NCBI GenBank assembly: GCA_041395945.1
Contig: JAWKZN010000001.1
Location: 2,914,001 to 2,978,000, forward strand
DNA from: Pseudomonadales bacterium
GTDB taxonomy: Bacteria > Pseudomonadota > Gammaproteobacteria > Pseudomonadales > Azotimanducaceae
Length of the DNA stretch: 64,000 bases
Reading direction: 5' to 3'
The translations under genes were made by a program, and so were the position numbers. Each line of letters starts with the position of its first letter. The stretch's first letter is position 1. Of this stretch, positions 7,929-16,816 are shown piece after piece. The notes under the pieces are model-generated. The model did not search any database and was not told where the DNA came from. It saw nothing but the letters and a program-made list of their open reading frames with translations.

Positions 7929-10805
7929 TCAGTAGTTACCCATCATGTAGGTGAATTCCACACCGTACAGTCTCGGCACTGTGGTGGTACCACTGTGTGC
8001 GAACTGCTCCTGTTCGCCGTCGGTGAGCACCTGCAGCAGACCAACGTCGTCGAAGACGTTGTTCACGAAACCGGACACGATCCAGTTTCCGCCACCGCTG
8101 GTGTATGTTGCCCGCAGGTCGACCCGATCGTAGGCATCGGCTTTCTCAGCCTCTGCTTCGAACGCGGAGTAATACACCTCGGAAATCCAGCTGTAGGTGC
8201 CGAACAGTTCCAGACTGGCACCACCGGCGAGCGGCATTGCGTAGCTGGCCCAGGCGGTTGCCTTGCCTTCCGGAACCTGCAGGACCTTGTTGCCCTTCAC
8301 ATTGGTGGTCAGCTCATCCTGGCCTTCGAAGATCGACTCGGGCCGCTCGAAGCTGCTGGGATCCTTGATGAAGAAGTCTTCCGAGTACTCGCTCGGGGTC
8401 CAGCTGAAATTACCACCCAGGGTGATCCGGTCGGTGGCCAGCCAGGTGATTTCACCTTCAATACCGTAGATGTCAGCACCGGGTGCTGCCAGTACGGAAG
8501 TCGTGATGCCACCCAGAGAAGTCACTTCGCTGGCGGTGGTGTGGATGTGTGAGTAATCGTAGTAGTAGAAGGATCCGTTCACCTGCAGAGTGTCATCCAG
8601 CCACTGGGTCTTGTAGCCGATCTCGTAGGCCACCAGCTCTTCCGGCTCGTAGGTCGGAGTGTTGGAGAAGAACACCAGGTTGTAGCCACCGGAGCGGTAT
8701 CCGGTCGTGACCGAGTAGTACATCATCGCGGAATCGTTGATGTTCCAGTCGAGGTTGGCGCGCCAGGTGATCTTGTCATCCGTGCGCTTGAAGGGACGGT
8801 AGACGGATAAGGCAATTGGCACACCACCGTTTACGTACAGATCCTGCACCGGTGTGTATCCGCCATTGCCATCCGGAACGATGCCACCAAACGAGGCATT
8901 GAACGCACCGATACCGGCCGTCGGTATCGCACCACCCAGCGTACTTTCGGTGTAGCGCCACAGGTTCTCCTCCGCGGTGACTTTGTCTTCTGCGTAGCGG
9001 ATACCCAGTGTCAGGGTGAAAGCTTCGTTGATGTCCCATACACCCTGGGTGTAGAAGGCGAAGGCATCCCGCTCGGTCTTGGTGGCATACAACAGGTCAG
9101 AACCAACAGTATTCGGGCCGTGAATCACGTTCATGCCATCGTTTGAGCCGTCGTCGCCGCCCCAGTTCGAAAGCTGGAGGTTGTCGTTGCGTGTTGCACC
9201 CGGAATGAATCCAGTCCCGAGATCCTCTGCCGTATTGTTCACAGCATAGTTCCGCTCACAGGTTGGTGCCGGGGTCGCGGAATTGGTGCAGCTATTGCGC
9301 GCAGAGAACAGCGTAACCTGCGGAAACGCAGATGGCGGAAGGAAACCAACCGGGAATGCCTGAGTCATACGGCCGGTACCCAGAGAAGTATAGTAGTCCC
9401 CGCGCTGGTTGATCTGGGCATCGTAGAAGAAGATACCCGAAGTGACCGACACCGTATCGGTGATATCCCAGAACGCCTGGAGTTCGTGGGACATGTAGGT
9501 GGCTTCGTGGTTCACGTAGTACTGACGGTCAAATACCTGGCTGGCAGTACGGTCGTCGTCGGCGATCCGCTCATAGGACAGATCGCTCAGACCGAAGATG
9601 TACTTGAGTTGCAGATCTTCGTTCACATCCCATGAGGCCGTGAACTGGGTGCCTTCCTGTTCGAATTCTTCCCAGTTGTGGCCGTTGGTGGCACCGCAGA
9701 CGTCGTCTCCGGAGATGCTGCCCGGGAATACGCAGTCGTTGTACTCGGCCAGTGTTTCCGCAGTAGACACTCCGAAGCCGTCCAGCGAAGAGGTATAGAC
9801 AGGGAAGCCGTCGAAGTCGCCGTAGTCGACACCCGCGCGAACAGGCTGTGTGTTGACCGGAGCGCCCGTTACCGGATCGTTGTAAACGGTGATCGGCCGG
9901 CTGGTGTCATAGAAGGTGCTCTGCAGATAGTTCGCCTGTGCCGTGTTTGCCGTATCAATGCGACGGTGGCCGGGCACCAGCGAGTCCGTGTAGCGGGAAT
10001 TCACGCCGTTTTCGTTCAGCATCACCAGACCCGCGGCATCCGCACCGCCGAAGACACGGTCGGTCTTCATCCAGTTATGACGCGCATTGAATTCCAGATA
10101 ATCGGTTGGCGTGTACTTCAACTGCAGCGAGGTTGCATCGGTGCCAAGGCTGTCCAGATCCGGACCACCACCGATGTCTTCGATCGTACCGTCGCGATTC
10201 CGATCGGCGATGGTGGCACGTCCGTACAGTTTGCCGGGCACCAGAGGACCCGAGACTGCACCGTAAATTTCCTGGGTGTCGAAGTTACCCAGAATGCCTT
10301 TCACCGCGCCTTCGAACTCTTCGGTCGGCTCCTTATAAAGGATATTGATTGCGCCGCCGACGGCGTTACGGCCGTACAGGGTGCCCTGGGGGCCGCGCAG
10401 CACTTCGATCCGCTCCACATCCCAGAAGGTGGCGGCCGTTGCCGTCAACAGGTCTTCTGAGTAGACACCGTTCATGTAGGTCGACACACCCGGGTCACCG
10501 CCGAGTGCGCGGAAGTTACGGCCCACACCACGGATGGTGGCGTCGTAGGGCTGAATGGTGGTTGCAGGCACAAAGTTCTGCAGGTCTTCCTGATTCCGGA
10601 TACCGAAATCATCGAGAAACTGGTCGGTGAACGCGGTGATCGAAATCGAAGTATCCTGAACAGAAGCTTCCTTCCGTTCTGCGGTTACGATGACTTCCTC
10701 GATCCGTCGTCCGCCTTCTTCAGCAGCAAAAACGCTGCCTGTTGCGGTGCTGAGAAGTACCGCAGCAGGTATCACACGCGCAAGGCGTGACAAGGCAGTA
10801 GGCAT
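7929..10805 (-). CDS. TonB-dependent outer-membrane receptor
   Basis: 958 residues from the ATG at 10805, chosen because GGAGGGGA lies six bases upstream on the reverse strand; an in-frame start eight codons earlier lacks this. An N-terminal signal peptide ends near GSVFAAEEG. A TonB-box-like segment IEEVIVTAERKEASVQD follows, then the plug domain (RGVGRNFRALGGDPGVSTYMNG, RGPQGTLYGRNAVGGAIN) and a long beta-barrel. The last residue is Tyr, and aromatic C-terminal residues are usual for outer-membrane proteins. Size and plug sequence resemble receptors common in oligotrophic marine and sphingomonad-like bacteria. The ligand is unknown and no transport or regulator gene is adjacent. Confidence 0.95.
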   Translation of the reverse strand: MPTALSRLARVIPAAVLLSTATGSVFAAEEGGRRIEEVIVTAERKEASVQDTSISITAFTDQFLDDFGIRNQEDLQNFVPATTIQPYDATIRGVGRNFRALGGDPGVSTYMNGVYSEDLLTATAATFWDVERIEVLRGPQGTLYGRNAVGGAINILYKEPTEEFEGAVKGILGNFDTQEIYGAVSGPLVPGKLYGRATIADRNRDGTIEDIGGGPDLDSLGTDATSLQLKYTPTDYLEFNARHNWMKTDRVFGGADAAGLVMLNENGVNSRYTDSLVPGHRRIDTANTAQANYLQSTFYDTSRPITVYNDPVTGAPVNTQPVRAGVDYGDFDGFPVYTSSLDGFGVSTAETLAEYNDCVFPGSISGDDVCGATNGHNWEEFEQEGTQFTASWDVNEDLQLKYIFGLSDLSYERIADDDRTASQVFDRQYYVNHEATYMSHELQAFWDITDTVSVTSGIFFYDAQINQRGDYYTSLGTGRMTQAFPVGFLPPSAFPQVTLFSARNSCTNSATPAPTCERNYAVNNTAEDLGTGFIPGATRNDNLQLSNWGGDDGSNDGMNVIHGPNTVGSDLLYATKTERDAFAFYTQGVWDINEAFTLTLGIRYAEDKVTAEENLWRYTESTLGGAIPTAGIGAFNASFGGIVPDGNGGYTPVQDLYVNGGVPIALSVYRPFKRTDDKITWRANLDWNINDSAMMYYSVTTGYRSGGYNLVFFSNTPTYEPEELVAYEIGYKTQWLDDTLQVNGSFYYYDYSHIHTTASEVTSLGGITTSVLAAPGADIYGIEGEITWLATDRITLGGNFSWTPSEYSEDFFIKDPSSFERPESIFEGQDELTTNVKGNKVLQVPEGKATAWASYAMPLAGGASLELFGTYSWISEVYYSAFEAEAEKADAYDRVDLRATYTSGGGNWIVSGFVNNVFDDVGLLQVLTDGEQEQFAHSGTTTVPRLYGVEFTYMMGNY

Positions 10806-10892
10806 GAAAATCCCCTCCATATGACTCAATCAGTACGTCCAGGCCGAGACGGATATTCCGCTCTCTCCACAACCCGGATCGACAGGCCGAAC

Positions 10893-10921
10893 AGTTAACG
10901 GAATTGATATAAGGGAGTCAA
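10893..10921 (-). promoter_or_regulatory. Candidate promoter of the TonB receptor
   Basis: On the reverse strand TTGACT (10916-10921) and TTAACT (10893-10898) are separated by 17 bases. The -35 is good and the -10 weak. A second TTGACC lies eight bases further upstream (10924-10929), so two ATTGAC direct repeats overlap this site and could bind a regulator. Confidence 0.35.
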
Positions 10922-10958
10922 TAGGTCAATCGTACGCAGAGTAATGGTGTCGGACTGT

Positions 10959-10981
10959 TGGTGTTACTTTCGGTAACACCA
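10959..10981. repeat. Perfect 9-bp inverted repeat between NUDIX gene and TonB receptor promoter
   Basis: TGGTGTTAC and GTAACACCA flank five bases. It begins three bases past the NUDIX stop and lies some 40 bases upstream of the candidate receptor -35. With no T-run it is either a weak transcript end for the NUDIX gene or an operator for the receptor. Confidence 0.5.
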
Positions 10982-10984
10982 CGC

Positions 10985-11527
10985 TCATGCATGCGCCCTC
11001 AGCCACTTTTCCGCCATTCTCAACATGGATGGCTCATCGGTGTAGTCCCGGATTCTGACAATGGGAACCCAGGCGAGATCGTGAGACTCATCGGACACCT
11101 TGAATCCTTCGCCATCAGAAGCACGGAAAGCGAATCGAAGATCGAAGTGATGGTGCGCCGGATCCGCTTTCCGGGCAGGGATCAGATGCACGTCCAGATC
11201 GAAAACAGACTCCCACACGTGACTGACGCGCAGGCCGGATTCTTCCTGTGCTTCACGCCGCGCAACTTCAAATGAATCCGGGTCTCCGTCGCTGTGACCG
11301 CCCAGCTGAAGCCAGCGATCCAGTTTGCGGTGATGGGTAAGCAGCACACGGGTGCCTGCCCTGTCCACAACCCATGCCGATCCGGTCACATGCCCGGCCC
11401 AGCAGTCACGCTCAAAGCAGCGCGCATTTTGATTCACGAAGTCACGGAACCGCTCGACCGTATCCATCTCGGATGGATATCGCGTGGCGTACTCTTCGAT
11501 CAACTGCCGAACACGTTGCCTGTGCAT
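10985..11527 (-). CDS. NUDIX hydrolase
   Basis: 180 residues. The Nudix box is present as GGHSDGDPDSFEVARREAQEESGL (about residues 76-99), with the catalytic REAQEESGL helix intact. The first Glu of the consensus is replaced by Pro, as in the GGHxDG branch of the family. These enzymes cleave nucleoside-diphosphate-linked compounds; the substrate is not predictable here. Transcribed away from the neighbouring monooxygenase-fold gene, with about 50 bases between starts. Cytoplasmic. Confidence 0.85.
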   Translation of the reverse strand: MHRQRVRQLIEEYATRYPSEMDTVERFRDFVNQNARCFERDCWAGHVTGSAWVVDRAGTRVLLTHHRKLDRWLQLGGHSDGDPDSFEVARREAQEESGLRVSHVWESVFDLDVHLIPARKADPAHHHFDLRFAFRASDGEGFKVSDESHDLAWVPIVRIRDYTDEPSMLRMAEKWLRAHA

Positions 11528-11576
11528 CCGAATGCCTCGATACTGATTGCCTCACACATTCTACGGAGTCCGAAAC

Positions 11577-11861
11577 ATGTTGGCAGTCATCGCAAATCTG
11601 AAGGTCGCAGCAGGCAAGGAAGAGGAATTCGAGAAGGTCATGCTGGCGCTGGCCGCAGACGTCCGTGCCAAGGAACCCGGCAACGAGATGTACACCCTCT
11701 GCAAGGACGCCGATGGCAATTATCTGATGCTCGAGCTCTACAAAGATGCAGACGCACTGGCGCTGCATGGCCAGACCGAACACTTCAAAGCCGCAGGCCC
11801 GAAATTCGCGGGGCTGATGGCAGGGCGGCCGGACATCCAGCGGCTCGAAGTCATCGGCTGA
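11577..11861 (+). CDS. Antibiotic-biosynthesis-monooxygenase (ABM/YgiN-like) fold protein
   Basis: 94 residues from the ATG at 11577, preceded by ACGGAG; an earlier in-frame start lacks a ribosome site. It has the small dimeric alpha/beta-barrel pattern: AVIANLKVAAGKEEEFEKV at the N-terminus, a central GNEMYTLCKDADGNYLMLE strand pair, then HGQTEHFKAAGPKFAGLM. YgiN relatives act on quinols, others are heme-degrading or have no known activity. Function beyond the fold is not determined. Confidence 0.8.
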   Translation: MLAVIANLKVAAGKEEEFEKVMLALAADVRAKEPGNEMYTLCKDADGNYLMLELYKDADALALHGQTEHFKAAGPKFAGLMAGRPDIQRLEVIG

Positions 11862-11907
11862 TTCAGCACCCCTCGCCGATCAGAAGCCGCACGCGCGGTT
11901 TGCCATT

Positions 11908-12594
11908 GTGTCCCTCGCTCAGGCTTACCGCGCAATCTGGCTGCTGATGTCGCTTCCCTGGGCAGAGTATGCCTACTCGCAATCATTCGAATGTCGTGAC
12001 GTCGAACCTTCCAGGGCCGGACATCACCATGTGCACCAGTACCTGACGGATCAGCTTGGCAAGCCCCCGGTGGAGTTTGGCTACTGTGTACACGAGTACT
12101 CACCGCGCTGGGTGGCGAGGTGGGAACCCTTCGAGGAGGTGAAACGCGATGATGGCCGCTGGCAGCGCTACGCGACGGCCAGGTGCTGGGATCGCAGCAA
12201 CGATTTCTTCTGTCAGATTACCGAGCATGTGGTTGCGGGAAACTCACACGTCGTCGTGGACATCAGAAAATGCGAGATCGATATCAGTACTGTGGCAGAA
12301 ATCCACGCAGCCGCAGCAGGTGCATACCCCGGATTCGAGATGGTGCAGATCGCGTACACGGTGGTTGAGGATGGTGGCGCCTGGTCGGCAGCAGACTACG
12401 GCTACGAAGTTCGACTGGCCGAACCACCGGAATTCGAAGGTGGTGTGGTGCGTCGTTTCATCAAGCGCTGCAATGCAGGTCAATGCGGCTGGCAGGATGG
12501 TGGCGGTACCGCAAGCTGGATTGGTGGAATCAGTGAACTGAGTATTCTGCGTCGTCAGAACAACGATCCGATGATCGAGTACGTAGAGCCGTGA
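11908..12594 (+). CDS. Hypothetical exported protein, paralogue 1
   Basis: 228 residues from GTG at 11908; an internal ATG at 11947 would also keep the hydrophobic stretch ending near AYSQSFEC. I do not recognise a family. The protein is rich in Cys, Trp and acidic residues: RCWDRSNDFFC, EDGGAWSAADYGYEVRLAEP and FIKRCNAGQCGW. These three blocks recur in the next gene, so the two are tandem paralogues. The paired cysteines and leader suggest a disulfide-bonded periplasmic or secreted protein. Its last bases overlap the start of the second copy, so both are co-transcribed. Confidence 0.6.
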   Translation: MSLAQAYRAIWLLMSLPWAEYAYSQSFECRDVEPSRAGHHHVHQYLTDQLGKPPVEFGYCVHEYSPRWVARWEPFEEVKRDDGRWQRYATARCWDRSNDFFCQITEHVVAGNSHVVVDIRKCEIDISTVAEIHAAAAGAYPGFEMVQIAYTVVEDGGAWSAADYGYEVRLAEPPEFEGGVVRRFIKRCNAGQCGWQDGGGTASWIGGISELSILRRQNNDPMIEYVEP

Positions 12595-13199
12595 GCCGAC
12601 TCTGGCTGGCCATTGCGCTGCTCGTCAGCCTGCCCGTCCAGGGGCTTGCGTCGGACTGTGTGCTGCTCAACCCGGATTCCGACGCCTACGGACTGGCAAA
12701 GAGATCAATGTCCGGTCACCTTCCGGTCGATCTCACAGAAATAGAGGATTGCGGTGTTGCAGGCTACTCCCGGCTGTTCAAAGCGACGGTCGACGTGTTT
12801 GAAAACCATGAAGGCTGGGCGCGCTCCGGCAGCATTCGATGCTGGCAACACAGTCGGACCCGGGCCGGCGATCCCTACCATTGCGGCCGAACTATCCTCA
12901 ACAGCAACGACTCCCTCGGCGTCCGTCTGGTGTCCAGACACGACATACCACTTCCGGTTGTTGCCGACGCGGCGGTCGCGATGATCCAGAAACTGGCCGG
13001 CGAGGACGAACTCACATGGATGGACTACGTGCCGGTGGATTGCGGCGGCGCCTGGTCAATCGACGGCCACGGCTTCCTCATGAAGCTGAAATCCCGGGAG
13101 CCGGGAAGCCGCCGGCAGTTTCTCGCGAAAAAAAACTGCTCCCCCACACCCTGCCAATGGGACATCGAAGAAATCGACCCGGAAACCTGGGTCAACTGA
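12591..13199 (+). CDS. Hypothetical exported protein, paralogue 2
   Basis: 202 residues, GTG overlapping the preceding stop (GTGA). A clear signal peptide (LWLAIALLVSLPVQGLAS) precedes CVLLNPDS. Shared blocks with the upstream gene: RCWQHSRTRAGDPYHCG, CGGAWSIDGHGFLMKLKS and FLAKKNCSPTPCQWDIEE. The copies are diverged (I judge well under half identical by eye), so the duplication is old. Function unknown; no catalytic motif is visible. Confidence 0.65.
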   Translation: MSRLWLAIALLVSLPVQGLASDCVLLNPDSDAYGLAKRSMSGHLPVDLTEIEDCGVAGYSRLFKATVDVFENHEGWARSGSIRCWQHSRTRAGDPYHCGRTILNSNDSLGVRLVSRHDIPLPVVADAAVAMIQKLAGEDELTWMDYVPVDCGGAWSIDGHGFLMKLKSREPGSRRQFLAKKNCSPTPCQWDIEEIDPETWVN

Positions 13200-13262
13200 C
13201 CTGATTCCAACACGAAGACTGCTCGCACTGACTCTTTGAGGTCCTGCAGTCTCAACCCGCAG

Positions 13263-15086
13263 TCAGCGCCGACGCCGCACCTTCTGCTGCTGAAACAACT
13301 CCGCGAGCTGATCCGTCATCGCTCCGCCCAGTTGCTCCGCATCGGTGATGGTGACAGCGCGACGATAGTGGTGGGTCACATCATGCCCGATGCCGATGGC
13401 GATCAGCTCCACCGGCGAGTGGTTCTCGATGGTATCGATCGCGTATTTCAGATGCTGCTCCAGATAATTCGACGGATTCACCAGCAGGGTCGAGTTGTCG
13501 ACCGGCAGGCCATCCGAGATCACCATCAGCACCTTGCGCTGCTCCTGGCGGGTGACCAGGCGGTTGTGTGCCCAGATGAGCGCCTCGCCGTCGATGTTTT
13601 CCTTGAGCAGTTCCTCGCGCATCATCAGACCAAGGTTACGGCGTGTACGCGGCCAGGGATCGTCTGCGGCCTTGTAGACGATGTGGCGCAGGTCGTTCAG
13701 GCGACCGGGATTCGCGGGCTTCCCCGCCGCAATCCACTGCTCGCGTGACTGGCCTCCCCGCCAGGCGCGGGTGGTGAAGCCGAGTATTTCCACCTTCACC
13801 GAACAGCGCTCCAGCGTGCGGCCGAGGATGTCTGCGCTCATCGCCGCGATGGTGATCGAACGACCGCGCATCGAACCGGAGGAGTCGATGAGCATCGTGA
13901 CCACGGTGTCACGAAACTGCATTTCCTTTTCCTGTTTGAACGCCAGCGGGTTCATCGGGTCGATCACCACCTGAGACAGGCGCGAGGTGTCGAGCTGACC
14001 TTCTTCGAGATCGAACTCCCAGGTGCGATTCTGTATGGCCATGAGCTTGCGCTGCAGGCGATTGGCAAGTTTGGCGGTCGCATGCTGCAGCGGAATGAGC
14101 TGCTGATCGAGCAGCGCGCGCAGCCGGATCATCTCTTCCGCGTCACACAGTTCTTCCGCGCGCACAATCTCATCGAACTCCTCGCTGTAGGCGTGGTAGT
14201 TCACATCCATGCGTATGCGACCGGCATCGTCGGGCAGCTGCAGTGGCGCTTCGTCCGGATCGGCTTCCGCGCCGAGATCATCGGCTTCGTCGGCGTCCAT
14301 CTCCATCAGTGAAGACTCGCCATCTGCGCTTTCGTCGGCGAGATTGTCTTCATCCAGACGCACGTCTTCGGGCAGGAAGTCCGAGTCTGCCTCGGCACCT
14401 TCGTCCATGGACTCGGAGTCCTGATCGTTGGCGTCGGTCTCCGGCGGTTCGTCCAGTTCCGACGCCAGGCCCAGATCGGCAATGATGGTCCGGCACACGT
14501 CCGCGAACTGGGACTGATCGAGCAGCACATCGCGCAGCTGATCCAGATCCCGACCGGCATGTTCTTCCACGTAATCGCGCCAGAACTGCACGACGTTCTC
14601 CGCCGAGGGCGGTAATTCACGACCGGTCAGACGCTGGCGGACAAGCAGACCGACCGCCACGGAAAGGGGGGCTTCAGACTCGACCGTGATGGTATCGAAG
14701 GCGGCCTGCTGGCACTGCACCTCCAAAGAGGCATCGAGATTTTTCGCGACCCCTTCCATCCGCAATGATCCGATTGCAGCCACCCGGGCGTCTTCGATCC
14801 ACTGGAACATTTCCTGGGCCGGACCACCCCGGGGGGCGCGGCGCTGATGCACGGCGTTGTCGTGGTAGCGCATCTTCAGGGCGAACTCATCGCCCGCGCC
14901 TCGCACCGCATTGATCTCTTCTTCGCTGGCACCCACGGCCGGCAGCGGCACCCGGATGCGGTTGCCCCGCACGGATACCGGCCCGGCACCGAAGGTCACT
15001 TCGAGTTCATCGTTGCCCGCTATCGCCCGGATGGTGGCCGTGGTGGCACGTTTGAACGGCTCCAGGGGATGATCTTCATCACTCAC
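13263..15086 (-). CDS. cobT: CobT-type VWA protein (cobaltochelatase subunit-like)
   Basis: 607 residues, GTG start. The N-terminal region begins PLEPFKRATTATIRAIAG, as in CobT. Residues about 205-285 are a strongly acidic linker. The C-terminal VWA domain has MIDAS residues DSSGSMRG and VISDGLPVDNST, and the CobT-specific GEALIWAHNRL block. In aerobic cobalamin synthesis CobT works with the AAA+ CobS and the large CobN to insert cobalt. No cobN or other cobalamin gene is in this window, so the pair could serve CobN elsewhere or another client. cobS lies just upstream in the same direction, 64 bases away. Confidence 0.85.
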   Translation of the reverse strand: MSDEDHPLEPFKRATTATIRAIAGNDELEVTFGAGPVSVRGNRIRVPLPAVGASEEEINAVRGAGDEFALKMRYHDNAVHQRRAPRGGPAQEMFQWIEDARVAAIGSLRMEGVAKNLDASLEVQCQQAAFDTITVESEAPLSVAVGLLVRQRLTGRELPPSAENVVQFWRDYVEEHAGRDLDQLRDVLLDQSQFADVCRTIIADLGLASELDEPPETDANDQDSESMDEGAEADSDFLPEDVRLDEDNLADESADGESSLMEMDADEADDLGAEADPDEAPLQLPDDAGRIRMDVNYHAYSEEFDEIVRAEELCDAEEMIRLRALLDQQLIPLQHATAKLANRLQRKLMAIQNRTWEFDLEEGQLDTSRLSQVVIDPMNPLAFKQEKEMQFRDTVVTMLIDSSGSMRGRSITIAAMSADILGRTLERCSVKVEILGFTTRAWRGGQSREQWIAAGKPANPGRLNDLRHIVYKAADDPWPRTRRNLGLMMREELLKENIDGEALIWAHNRLVTRQEQRKVLMVISDGLPVDNSTLLVNPSNYLEQHLKYAIDTIENHSPVELIAIGIGHDVTHHYRRAVTITDAEQLGGAMTDQLAELFQQQKVRRRR

Positions 15087-15140
15087 TGGAGGCCCTCAGA
15101 AGTCACGCTCATCGGAAGCAGGCACAGCATTAATCAGCGT

Positions 15141-15165
15141 TTGAAGAGTGCTAGGCACTCTTCAA
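15141..15165 (-). promoter_or_regulatory. Perfect 11-bp hairpin enclosing the cobS stop codon
   Basis: TTGAAGAGTGC and GCACTCTTCAA form a perfect stem whose three-base loop, with the last stem base pair, holds the cobS stop codon (TAG on the reverse strand at 15153-15151). It lies between cobS and cobT. No T-run follows, so it is more likely an intercistronic control or processing hairpin than a terminator. Confidence 0.6.
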
Positions 15166-16119
15166 GGTGATTCCGGCAGTCGCATCACCCAGATCCTCGC
15201 CCATGCAGCGCTGGTAATACTCGGCCACGATCGCCCGCTCCAGTTCGTCGCACTTGTTGAGGAAGGTCACCCGGAAGGCGAAGCCGATATCGCCGAATAT
15301 CTCCGCATTCTGCGCCCAGGTCAGCACGGTTCGTGGTGACATGACCACAGACACATCGCCGTTGATGAAGCCTTTGCGGGTCAGATCGGCAACACTCACC
15401 ATGTTGGAGATGATGCGCTCACCATCCGGCCTCAGCAGGTAGTGCTTGGCCTTGCCGAGCACGATCTGTGTTTCCGCATCGTGGTCGAGATAGTTCAGTG
15501 TGGTGACGATACTCCAGCGATCCATCTGACCCTGGTTGATCTGCTGAGTGCCGTGATAGAGACCGGTGGTGTCGCCCAGACCGATGGTGTTGGTGGTGGC
15601 GAACAGCCGGAAGTAGGGATGGGGCGCGATCACCCGGTTCTGATCGAGCAGAGTCAGCTTGCCTTCCACCTCGAGCACCCGCTGGATGACAAACATCACA
15701 TCCGGACGCCCGGCATCATATTCGTCGAATACCAGCGCAACGGAATGCTGAATGGCCCAGGGCAGAATGCCTTCGCGGAACTCGGTGACCTGCTTGCCGT
15801 CTTCGAGCACGATCGCGTCTTTGCCCACCAGATCGATGCGGCTGATGTGGCTGTCGAGATTCACCCGCACACAGGGCCAGTTGAGCCGCGCGGCCACCTG
15901 CTCGATGTGGGTCGACTTACCCGTGCCGTGGTAACCCTGGATCATCACCCGGCGGTTGTGGGCAAACCCCGCGAGAATCGACAGGGTGGTGTCGTGATCG
16001 AAGCGGTAGTCTTCGTCGAGCACGGGCACATAGTCGGTGCGACGGCTGAACGCCGGCACCTCCAGATCGAGATCCAGTTTAAAGACTTCCCGGACATTCA
16101 CGGTGGTGTCCGGCTTCAT
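15151..16119 (-). CDS. cobS: CobS-type AAA+ ATPase (cobaltochelatase subunit-like)
   Basis: 322 residues from the ATG at 16119, close to the usual CobS length; the open frame continues upstream with arginine-rich sequence unlike the family. After an N-terminal DYVPVLDEDYRFDHDTT segment come Walker A GYHGTGKST, Walker B ALVFDEYDAG and the family block GLYHGTQQINQGQMDRW. CobS is the MoxR-like ATPase that partners CobT. Its 5' side faces a divergent histidine phosphatase gene about 100 bases away, and the promoter should lie in that gap. Confidence 0.88.
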   Translation of the reverse strand: MKPDTTVNVREVFKLDLDLEVPAFSRRTDYVPVLDEDYRFDHDTTLSILAGFAHNRRVMIQGYHGTGKSTHIEQVAARLNWPCVRVNLDSHISRIDLVGKDAIVLEDGKQVTEFREGILPWAIQHSVALVFDEYDAGRPDVMFVIQRVLEVEGKLTLLDQNRVIAPHPYFRLFATTNTIGLGDTTGLYHGTQQINQGQMDRWSIVTTLNYLDHDAETQIVLGKAKHYLLRPDGERIISNMVSVADLTRKGFINGDVSVVMSPRTVLTWAQNAEIFGDIGFAFRVTFLNKCDELERAIVAEYYQRCMGEDLGDATAGITLKSA

Positions 16120-16220
16120 CTCCGGCGACAGGCCGGATTCGTGTACCGTCAAAGCAATTCCCCAACTGCGGGCGAGCGCGCTATTGTAAGGAACCTCGTC
16201 CCAAAGAGCAGCCCAAACAC

Positions 16221-16769
16221 GTGCCCCAAATCTATTTGGTCCGCCACGGCCAGGCGGCGGCCGGGTTCGACGGCCATGCAGACCCGGGGCTGAGTGAACT
16301 CGGCCGCAGGCAGGCCATCGCCGTTGCCGACGATCTCGCGGCGCTGGGACCTCTGCCCGTTTACTCATCGCCACTGGCACGGGCCAGAGAAACTGCGCAG
16401 CCACTGGCCCGACGCTGGCAGCGCGAGATCCTCATCGAACCCCGGGTGGCGGAAATACCGTCTCCGAGTGACGACCTGGCGACCCGCTCTGCCTGGCTGC
16501 GCCGGGCCATGGCCGGACGCTGGAGCGATCTGGACAGCAGTCTGCTGGCCTGGCGCCGGGCACTCATCGATTGCGTGTCCGGGCTGGCCGGGGATTCGGT
16601 CGTGTTCTGTCACTTCATCGCGATCAATGTGGTGGTGGGTGCCGCCCGGGAGGACGACCGCATGGTGATCTTTTCTCCGGACAACGGCTCCATCACCCGG
16701 ATCAGTACCGATGGCAGTCAGCTGCAGGTACTCGAACTGGGTCGCACCGCCGTCACCCGGGTCAACTGA
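16221..16769 (+). CDS. Histidine phosphatase (SixA/phosphoglycerate-mutase superfamily)
   Basis: 182 residues, GTG start. Catalytic motif RHGQ with the phospho-accepting His near residue 9, GLSELGRRQA, the YSSPLARARETAQPL segment and a second active-site His in VFCHFIAI. The superfamily includes SixA protein phosphatases and the cobalamin enzyme CobC. Divergence from cobS makes a CobC role possible, but the sequence alone does not favour it. Cytoplasmic. Confidence 0.85.
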   Translation: MPQIYLVRHGQAAAGFDGHADPGLSELGRRQAIAVADDLAALGPLPVYSSPLARARETAQPLARRWQREILIEPRVAEIPSPSDDLATRSAWLRRAMAGRWSDLDSSLLAWRRALIDCVSGLAGDSVVFCHFIAINVVVGAAREDDRMVIFSPDNGSITRISTDGSQLQVLELGRTAVTRVN

Positions 16770-16816
16770 TCCCGGAACCCTGACCAGCGGATCAACTGAT
16801 CCCGAACCCCTGACCA
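16762..16816. repeat. Imperfect 25-base direct repeat, period 30
   Basis: Two copies, 16762-16786 and 16792-16816, each start TCAACTGATCCCG and end TGACCA, differing only in a shifted GAACCC/AACCCC core. The first copy contains the phosphatase stop codon, so a short local duplication has probably extended the 3' flank. Confidence 0.7.
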
